Shown: piece by piece, positions 17,172 to 23,027 of the stretch | Layout of the letters: the number at the start of each line of letters is the position of its first letter | Numbering within the stretch: the first letter of the stretch is position 1 | NCBI GenBank assembly: GCA_905198835.1 | Contig: CAJKDY010000002.1 | Location: forward strand, 136,860-200,859 | Origin: an uncultured Eubacteriales bacterium | GTDB taxonomy: Bacteria > Bacillota > Clostridia > Oscillospirales > Oscillospiraceae | Length of the DNA stretch: 64,000 nucleotides | Direction of reading: 5' to 3' | Translations under genes and position numbers: made by a program | The notes under the pieces: generated by a model | Told to the model about the DNA's origin: nothing | The model's input: the letters and a program-made list of their open reading frames with translations, nothing else | The model's database searches: none

Positions 17172-17969
17172 ATGACAAAGGTTCAGGACATTTACGCCTA
17201 TATCGACGGCTTTGCGCCCTTTGCTACGCAAATGGACTTTGATAACGCCGGGCTGCTGGTGGGTGACGGCCAGGCAGAGGTCAGTCGGGTGTTGTTGGCG
17301 CTGGACGCTACTATGGATGTGGTCCGCGAGGCGGAGCGGAAGCGCTGCCAACTCATCGTGACCCACCACCCCTTGATCTTCCGTCCGCTGAAAGCGGTGC
17401 GCCTGGAGGACCCCACCCAGGCCATCGTAGCCCGGCTCATCCGAAAAAACATTGCCCTGATCTGCGCCCATACCAATCTGGACGCCGCCCCCGGCGGGGT
17501 CAACGACGTGTTGATGGAGCGCCTGGGGGCAAAGGTCACCGGCGTTTTAGAGGAATTTGGCGTTCATGACGGACAGCCCTACGGCATGGGCCGGGTGGGC
17601 GAGCTGAAGAAGCCCATGGAGCCCAAGGCCTTTGCCGCCATGGTGAAAAAGGCCCTGGGGGCCAGGGCTGTCCGGGCCACCCTGGGCAAGTCCCCAGTGA
17701 AAAGGCTTGCCGTCTGCGGCGGCGCGGGCAGCGATATGCTGGACCTGGCCGTCTCTCTGGGGGCGGACGCCTTCGTCACCGCCGACGTGAAGCACCATGA
17801 GTTCCTGGCCGCCCAGGCCCTGGGCGTGACCTTGATCGACGGCGGCCACTTCTCCACGGAAAATCCCATGATGCCCGTCCTTGCGGAACGCCTGAACCGG
17901 GCCTTTGGGAAGGATGGGGTGGAGGTTTTCCTGTCAAAAATCAACAAAGAGCCATATGTCGCCCCTTAA
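17172..17969 (+). CDS. Nif3-like dinuclear metal centre protein
   Basis: 265 residues. Family motifs are FDNAGLLVG, VTHHPLIF (metal-binding His pair), HTNLDAAPGGVND and, near the end, IDGGHFSTE. This is the short form without the middle PII-like insert found in B. subtilis YqfO (about 370 residues). Enzyme activity of the family is debated (GTP cyclohydrolase type 1-like annotations are common). It follows trmK by one base. Confidence 0.9.
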   Translation: MTKVQDIYAYIDGFAPFATQMDFDNAGLLVGDGQAEVSRVLLALDATMDVVREAERKRCQLIVTHHPLIFRPLKAVRLEDPTQAIVARLIRKNIALICAHTNLDAAPGGVNDVLMERLGAKVTGVLEEFGVHDGQPYGMGRVGELKKPMEPKAFAAMVKKALGARAVRATLGKSPVKRLAVCGGAGSDMLDLAVSLGADAFVTADVKHHEFLAAQALGVTLIDGGHFSTENPMMPVLAERLNRAFGKDGVEVFLSKINKEPYVAP

Positions 17970-17984
17970 CTGGGAAATCAGGGG

Positions 17985-18013
17985 TTGAAAAATGGGTGAA
18001 TCTGTGGTAAACT
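17985..18013 (+). promoter_or_regulatory. Promoter of the YebC-family gene
   Basis: TTGAAA (17985-17990), 17 bases, TAAACT (18008-18013), with TG at the extended -10 position. Confidence 0.7.
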
Positions 18014-18045
18014 AATAGCCGAATTTTTGGGAAGGGATTGATACC

Positions 18046-18774
18046 ATGTCCGGACATTCCAAGTGGCATAATATTCAAAAGACCAAGGGCGCAGCGGACG
18101 CCAAGCGCTCCCAGATCTTCACCAAGATCGCCAAGGAGATGATCGTGGCGGTGAAGACCGGCGGCAGCGGCGACCCGGCCAACAACTCCCGCCTGGCCAC
18201 CGTCATCGCCAAGGCCAAGGCGGCCAATATGCCCAATGACAACATCAAGCGCACCATTGACCGGGCTCTGGGCTCGGGCAATCAGGACGCTTATGAGAAC
18301 GTCACCTACGAAGGCTACGGCCCTAGCGGCGTGGCTGTGATTGTAGAGGCCCTCACCGATAACCGCAACCGCACCGCACCCAACGTCCGCCACCTCTTTG
18401 ATAAGTATGGCGGCAACTTGGGCGCCACGGGCTGCGTGTCCTGGTCCTTTGACCAGAAGGGTGTCATCGTCATCGAGAAGGAGGACCTGGACGAGGACAC
18501 GGTGATGATGGACGCCCTGGACGCCGGCGCCGCCGACTTCGAGGCCCAGGAGGAGGTCTTTGAGATCACCACGGCCCCCGATGATTTCGCCGCCGTGCTG
18601 GGGGCGCTGGAGGCCAAGGGCTACGCCTTCCTCTCCGCCGAGGTGGCCATGGTGCCCCAGAACTACGTAAAGCTGGAAAACGAGGACGACGTCAAGAACA
18701 TGGAAAAGCTCATCGACCTGCTGGAAGAGGACGAGGACGTGCAGAACGTCTACCACAACTGGGATCAGGACTGA
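18046..18774 (+). CDS. YebC/PmpR-family protein
   Basis: 242 residues, opening with MSGHSKWHNIQKTKGAADAK, the diagnostic N-terminus of the family. Members were described as DNA-binding regulators. Work on YebC/YeeI-type proteins also indicates a role in translation of proline-rich stretches. Which role applies here cannot be told. It has its own promoter and a strong terminator. Confidence 0.95.
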   Translation: MSGHSKWHNIQKTKGAADAKRSQIFTKIAKEMIVAVKTGGSGDPANNSRLATVIAKAKAANMPNDNIKRTIDRALGSGNQDAYENVTYEGYGPSGVAVIVEALTDNRNRTAPNVRHLFDKYGGNLGATGCVSWSFDQKGVIVIEKEDLDEDTVMMDALDAGAADFEAQEEVFEITTAPDDFAAVLGALEAKGYAFLSAEVAMVPQNYVKLENEDDVKNMEKLIDLLEEDEDVQNVYHNWDQD

Positions 18775-18784
18775 GTGCGCATAC

Positions 18785-18822
18785 AAAGACGGTGTGACCG
18801 AAAAGGTCACACCGTCTTTTTT
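18785..18822 (+). terminator. Bidirectional terminator between yebC and hxlR
   Basis: AAAGACGGTGTGACC (18785-18799) pairs with GGTCACACCGTCTTT (18805-18819), a 15-bp stem followed by T6. The A run on the left side can also serve the converging minus-strand regulator gene. Confidence 0.9.
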
Positions 18823-19147
18823 ACTGCCCTACGGCCTGTTTATAGTTCTCGCCCCACGCCTTCATGGCGTCCAGGATGGGACAAAGGCTACGGCCCAGCT
18901 CGGTCAGGCTGTACTCCACCCGGGGCGGCACCTCGGCATAGACCTTTCGATCTAACAGTCCGCTCTCCTCCATCTGTCGTAATTGGGCGGTAAGGACCTT
19001 TTGGCTGACCTGGCCCACCGACCGGCGAAGCTCGCCAAAGCGCTTGGTCCCGGTCAGCAGATCCCGGAGAATAAGGACCTTCCATTTATCGCCAATGAGG
19101 GTCAAGGTGGTCTCTACCGGGCAGGCTGGTAAAATTTTTTGTTCCAT
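18821..19147 (-). CDS. HxlR-family winged-helix regulator
   Basis: 108 residues. The HxlR signature is clear: C-P-V-E-T-T-L-x-L-I-G-D-K-W-K-x-L-I-L-R-D-L near the N-terminus and RVEYSLTELG in the wing. It has a single N-terminal cysteine (C9) in the position used by thiol-sensing members such as YodB and HypR, so redox or electrophile sensing is possible (inference). It diverges from the MBL-like/macrodomain/sirtuin genes, with a perfect palindrome between them. Confidence 0.92.
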   Translation of the reverse strand: MEQKILPACPVETTLTLIGDKWKVLILRDLLTGTKRFGELRRSVGQVSQKVLTAQLRQMEESGLLDRKVYAEVPPRVEYSLTELGRSLCPILDAMKAWGENYKQAVGQ

Positions 19148-19190
19148 AAAATCCTTCTCCCTTCACAATGGTTTCCTTTGGGTAACTAGA

Positions 19191-19204
19191 GCACAATATT
19201 GTGC
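19191..19204. promoter_or_regulatory. Candidate HxlR operator palindrome
   Basis: GCACAATATTGTGC is a perfect 14-bp palindrome in the hxlR/MBL-like intergenic region. It ends 4 bases before the -35 of the rightward promoter, and the flanks (GTAA...TTAC) extend the symmetry imperfectly. Position and symmetry suit a dimeric winged-helix repressor. Confidence 0.6.
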
Positions 19205-19208
19205 CTAC

Positions 19209-19237
19209 TTTACACTTCGGCGGTATGGCCTTATGAT
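19209..19237 (+). promoter_or_regulatory. Promoter of the MBL-like/macrodomain/sirtuin genes
   Basis: TTTACA (19209-19214), 17 bases, TATGAT (19232-19237). Confidence 0.7.
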
Positions 19238-19292
19238 AATGCCAACGAAGGGAAAAGTCAATCCCTTGACAACCTAAAGGAGGAACCTTATC

Positions 19293-20096
19293 ATGAAAAA
19301 GAACGCTTACACCACTGCCCCGGTGTCCGCCGGAGAGATGCGCGTGTACGCCAACGGCGACATGAAGCTCCACGCCTACCACACCGGCGATCCCATCGAC
19401 GACCAGGTGCTGGTGGTGGAGAAAGCCGGGCAGGCCGTGGTCATCGAGTCCCCTTGCTTTGTAGACAGCATCCGGGCGCTGAGCGACTATCTGGACCGCA
19501 TCGGCGTGAAAGTGGCCGGAGTGCTCACTGCCTACCACATGGCCGGGGCGACCTTCCTGCCGGGGGTGAAAAAGTACGCCACCCGGAATGCCGACGAATA
19601 CGGCCACACCGGCGGCGGTAAGGGGCTGATCGACAGCTTTACCGGGGCCTTTGGAGCGGCCTTTGACAGCTCCATCCACACCGTTACCGACTACCTGGAG
19701 CCCGGTGCAGTGACCATCGGCGGTATCGACCTGGTCATCGTTCCCACCCAGGAGGCTTTCGATGTGGAGATCCCCGGGCTTAACGCGGTGTACACCCACA
19801 TGCTGGGCCATGACTGCCACTCCATCGTGGCGGGCAAGGACCACGCCGACGCCATCATCGCCCAGCTCCAGAGCTACAAGGACCGTGGCTTTGATCTGGT
19901 GCTGACCTCCCACTATGTGCCCGAGGACCTGGCCGATGTGGATGTGAAGATCGCCTATCTGGAGCGCATCAAGGCCATTGCCGCCCAGAGTGGGGACAAG
20001 GACGCTTTTCTGGCGGCGGCGCAGCGGGAATTCCCCCAATATAGCGGCGGCAACTACCTGGAGATGACCGCTGGGATGTTCTTCCCTCAGGGGTAA
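19293..20096 (+). CDS. Metallo-beta-lactamase-like protein lacking the HxHxDH site
   Basis: 267 residues. The N-terminal strands (DMKLHAYHTGDPIDDQVLVVEKAGQ, split by turns) and the TAYHMAGA segment look like the beta-lactamase fold, but the metal motif HxHxDH is replaced by YHMAG and the later HMLGHDCHS is non-standard. It may be a degenerate or divergent MBL-like protein; I cannot name a substrate. AAAGGAGG precedes the ATG. It heads the transcript controlled from the HxlR intergenic region, 21 bases ahead of the macrodomain gene. Confidence 0.6.
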   Translation: MKKNAYTTAPVSAGEMRVYANGDMKLHAYHTGDPIDDQVLVVEKAGQAVVIESPCFVDSIRALSDYLDRIGVKVAGVLTAYHMAGATFLPGVKKYATRNADEYGHTGGGKGLIDSFTGAFGAAFDSSIHTVTDYLEPGAVTIGGIDLVIVPTQEAFDVEIPGLNAVYTHMLGHDCHSIVAGKDHADAIIAQLQSYKDRGFDLVLTSHYVPEDLADVDVKIAYLERIKAIAAQSGDKDAFLAAAQREFPQYSGGNYLEMTAGMFFPQG

Positions 20097-20117
20097 AAGC
20101 ATAAGGAGGCCGGGAGC

Positions 20118-20939
20118 ATGGAGAGGCTGGAGCAGATACAGTGGCTGATCGAGCGGCTGCTGGAGGACTTGCCGGAGTGCCGCCCTTGGGCGGCGAAGGT
20201 CCCCAAGGAGGAAATTGCCCAGCGGCAGTTGTTTCGCGCGCTGATGAATATCCGGCCTCCCATGCCTCTGGACTCTGAATTCCTGGCGGCCCAGGACGCG
20301 CTGCTGTCGGCGGAGCGGGAGGAGAAGGGCGTGGTGGACGTTGCCGCCTTGCCGGAGGTCCCTGGCCATCCGGGGCTTGCCATCTGGCAAGGGGACATCA
20401 CCCGGCTGAAGGCGGACGCCATCGTCAACGCCGCCAACGCCGCGCTGCTGGGGTGCTTTCATCCCTGCCACGGTTGCATCGACAACGCCATCCACTCTCA
20501 AGCGGGGCTTCAGCTCCGAGACGAGTGCGCCCGGTTTATGGCGGCCCAGGGGCACGCGGAGCCCACCGGCCAGGCCAAGCTGACCCGCGGCTATAACCTT
20601 CCGGCCCGGTACGTACTCCACACCGTGGGCCCCATCGTCCACGGGCAGGTGACGGCGCGGGACCGGGAGTCGCTGGTCGGGTGCTACCGCTCCTGCCTGG
20701 AGCTGGCGGCAGAGTACGATCTGGAGAGCGTGGCCTTTTGCTGCATCTCCACCGGGGAGTTTCACTTTCCCAATCAAGAGGCGGCGGAGATCGCCGTGGC
20801 AACAGTGCGGGACTTTCTAAAAACCGGGTCATCGATCAAGAAGGTGGTTTTCAATGTTTTCAAGGACCTTGACGCGGAGCTGTACCGAGACCTTCTCGGC
20901 GCGGACCCAGCGGCTGCGGGAGGCGCTGGACCTAGCTGA
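20118..20939 (+). CDS. Zinc-containing macrodomain protein (ADP-ribosyl hydrolase)
   Basis: 273 residues. A helical N-terminal region of about 90 residues is followed by a macrodomain: GLAIWQGDITRLKADAIVNAANAALLG, then the zinc loop CFHPCHGCIDN, and C-terminal CCISTGEFHFPN. This is the Zn-macro subclass encoded beside class M sirtuins in staphylococci and streptococci, where it removes the ADP-ribose placed by the sirtuin. The 3' end overlaps the sirtuin gene by 86 bases, so the two are tightly linked. Confidence 0.93.
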   Translation: MERLEQIQWLIERLLEDLPECRPWAAKVPKEEIAQRQLFRALMNIRPPMPLDSEFLAAQDALLSAEREEKGVVDVAALPEVPGHPGLAIWQGDITRLKADAIVNAANAALLGCFHPCHGCIDNAIHSQAGLQLRDECARFMAAQGHAEPTGQAKLTRGYNLPARYVLHTVGPIVHGQVTARDRESLVGCYRSCLELAAEYDLESVAFCCISTGEFHFPNQEAAEIAVATVRDFLKTGSSIKKVVFNVFKDLDAELYRDLLGADPAAAGGAGPS

Positions 20940-21732
20940 CGCGGTGGTGGTCGGCGCGGGAGCCGGGCTTTCCACCTCGGCGGGATTTGTCTATGATGGG
21001 GAACGCTTTGACCGATATTTTGGCGACTTCTATGCCAAATACCACTTCCGCGATATGTACTCCGGCGGCTTCTACCCCTATGACACCTTGGAGGAGTACT
21101 GGGCATATTGGAGTCGCCAGATCCTGGTCAACCGCTACGAAAAGGCACCAAAGCCGGTCTATGACGCGCTTTTGTCCCTGGTGGCGGACAAGGACTATTT
21201 TGTGCTGACCACCAATGTGGACCATCAATTCCAGCTGGCGGGCTTTGATAAGAAGAGACTCTTTTATACCCAGGGAGATTATGGCCTGTGGCAGTGCAGT
21301 GGGCCGTGCCACCAGAGTACCTACGACAATGAAGAGCAGGTGCGCCGCATGGTGGCCCAGCAGCGGGAGTTGAAGGTCCCTACGGAGCTGATCCCCCGCT
21401 GTCCCAAGTGCGGCAGGCCCATGACCATGAACCTCCGTTGTGACGACTCCTTTGTGCAGGACGAGGGCTGGTATGCGGCCCAGGGCCGCTGTCAGGACTT
21501 CTTGCGCCGCCACGGGCAGGGAAGGGTCCTCTTTTTAGAGCTGGGCGTTGGCTATAACACGCCCGTCATCATCAAATACCCCTTTTGGCGCATGACGGCA
21601 CAAAACCCCGAGGCCACCTACGCCTGCGTTAACATGGGCCAGGTGGCTTGTCCCAATGAGATCGAGGACCGGGCCATCTGCATCGACGCCGACATCGGCC
21701 AGGTGTTGGAGCAGTTGAAGTGCGGCGCATAA
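20854..21732 (+). CDS. Class M sirtuin (SirTM), protein ADP-ribosyltransferase-type
   Basis: 292 residues. NAD-binding GAGAGLSTSAG is at 34-44, TTNVDHQ at 119-125, and the zinc ribbon cysteines at CSGPC and CPKC. The catalytic histidine of deacetylating sirtuins is replaced: the position reads TQGDYG (Q140), with N121 nineteen residues before it. This is the same spacing as the Asn/Gln pair I recall for the SirTM class, which ADP-ribosylates rather than deacetylates. The ATG at 20854 lies inside the macrodomain gene but has an AAGGTGG site. An internal TTG five codons on is the alternative. Confidence 0.9.
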   Translation: MFSRTLTRSCTETFSARTQRLREALDLADAVVVGAGAGLSTSAGFVYDGERFDRYFGDFYAKYHFRDMYSGGFYPYDTLEEYWAYWSRQILVNRYEKAPKPVYDALLSLVADKDYFVLTTNVDHQFQLAGFDKKRLFYTQGDYGLWQCSGPCHQSTYDNEEQVRRMVAQQRELKVPTELIPRCPKCGRPMTMNLRCDDSFVQDEGWYAAQGRCQDFLRRHGQGRVLFLELGVGYNTPVIIKYPFWRMTAQNPEATYACVNMGQVACPNEIEDRAICIDADIGQVLEQLKCGA

Positions 21733-21784
21733 TTTGCCAGGACTTTGCCCATACTGACCCCATCCATATTTGGGAGGCATGGGC

Positions 21785-22234
21785 ATGAAGATGACCAACC
21801 AGGAGTACAACAAGTATGTGGAAAACAAGGCCAAACCCTCGCCCATCTGGAAGGACTTGTGCTGGGCCTTTTTCGTAGGCGGCGCCATCTGCGCTCTCGG
21901 GCAGGGGCTGACCAACCTCTATGTGTATTTGGGCGCCACCACGGAGGACGCGGGCACCTGGACCTCCATCACGCTGATCTTCCTTGCCGCGCTGCTGACG
22001 GGCCTCGGCGTCTTTGACGATATTGCCAAGCACGCCGGAGCGGGCACCTTAGTGCCCATCACCGGTTTTTCCAACGCCATGGCGTCTCCGGCCCTGGAGT
22101 TCAAAAGCGAGGGGCTGATCCTGGGCACCGGGGCCAAGCTCTTCACCGTAGCCGGGCCGGTGCTGGTCTACGGCATCTCCTCCAGTATCGTCTACGGCAT
22201 CATCCTGTGTATCATCGGCATGATCCAGGGCTAG
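21785..22234 (+). CDS. spoVAC: Stage V sporulation protein AC
   Basis: 149 residues with four or so membrane segments. The start MKMTNQEYNKYVENKAKPSP and the GGAICALGQ segment are typical of SpoVAC, part of the inner-spore-membrane channel for dipicolinic acid. GGGAGG at 21772-21777 is 7 bases before the ATG at 21785; the ATG at 21779 is too close. Unlike the usual spoVA operon, spoVAD and spoVAE are not beside it: a terminator follows and the next gene is on the other strand. It marks the host as an endospore former. Confidence 0.88.
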   Translation: MKMTNQEYNKYVENKAKPSPIWKDLCWAFFVGGAICALGQGLTNLYVYLGATTEDAGTWTSITLIFLAALLTGLGVFDDIAKHAGAGTLVPITGFSNAMASPALEFKSEGLILGTGAKLFTVAGPVLVYGISSSIVYGIILCIIGMIQG

Positions 22235-22247
22235 ACCCAGTAAAGAC

Positions 22248-22284
22248 AAGGACTGACAAGGTAAATGCCTTGTCAGTCCTTTTT
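22248..22284 (+). terminator. Terminator after spoVAC
   Basis: AAGGACTGACAAGG (22248-22261) pairs with CCTTGTCAGTCCTT (22268-22281) and is followed by T residues. It may also serve the converging hydrolase gene. Confidence 0.9.
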
Positions 22285-22285
22285 G

Positions 22286-22975
22286 CTATTTAGGTTCAGC
22301 CAGTAGAAAATCCAGGACCGCGCGGTTGAAGGGCTCGGGGTTCTTGTTTGCGACGAAGTGGTTGCCGTCAATAAATGCCAATTGAGCGTGCGGAATATGC
22401 TGGGCGATGTAGCGGGTGTGGGACGCCTTGATCAGATCGTGGGTCCCGGCGATGACCAGGGTCTGGGCGGTGATCTGGGCCAGCTCTTCCTCAGTAAGGT
22501 TGGGCTGGTCCACCATCAGCCCCAGCATCTCCGCGTGGCGCTTGGCCTCCGGGCTTCGCCGGGCAAACAGCCGGGCCGCGCGGTAGCCCAGTTCAATGGG
22601 GAGCTGCGTGGTGCGCTTCACGCCCTTGGTGTTCAGATTGCCGCCGTTCAAGACCAGCTTCCCCACCCGGTGGGGATAGCGCGAGGCAAAGCACATGGCG
22701 ATGTTGGCCCCATCGGAAAAGCCGAGGATATGCGCCCGTTCGATGTCTAGCGTATCCAAAAAGCCCGCCAGGTCCTCGCCAAACTGCCGAATGGTGAAGG
22801 GCGCCGTGCCCCGGGGCGTTTGGCCGTGGCCCCTGGTATCCACGGCAATGACCCGAAAGGCGGCGGAAAAGGGCTCCGTCTGGTGGACAAAGTAGCCGCT
22901 GTCCTCGCCGTTTCCGTGGAGCAGCACCAGCGGCTCGCCTGCGCCCGTTTCCGTATAAAAATGCGTAATGTCCAT
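22286..22975 (-). CDS. Alpha/beta-hydrolase
   Basis: 229 residues. The oxyanion motif is LLHGNGED, the nucleophile Ser lies in GFSDGA, the Asp in AGTHDLI and the His in DGNHFVA. Small esterase or lactonase-like members of this fold cannot be assigned a substrate. The ATG at 22975 has an AGAGGA site; the frame is open much further upstream, but that part is antisense to nothing useful and lies in the GTPase gene. It sits 52 bases downstream of the GTPase-NYN gene and probably shares its transcript. Confidence 0.85.
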   Translation of the reverse strand: MDITHFYTETGAGEPLVLLHGNGEDSGYFVHQTEPFSAAFRVIAVDTRGHGQTPRGTAPFTIRQFGEDLAGFLDTLDIERAHILGFSDGANIAMCFASRYPHRVGKLVLNGGNLNTKGVKRTTQLPIELGYRAARLFARRSPEAKRHAEMLGLMVDQPNLTEEELAQITAQTLVIAGTHDLIKASHTRYIAQHIPHAQLAFIDGNHFVANKNPEPFNRAVLDFLLAEPK

Positions 22976-23027
22976 GGGGTCCTCTTTCTGGCTTTTTGCC
23001 GTTTGACATATATTCTGATTGCTTTCT

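Noticed and set aside
19086..20777. Antisense frame of 563 codons opposite the MBL-like and macrodomain genes
   Set aside because: Runs through the hxlR promoter region and both real genes; composition is that of a shadow.
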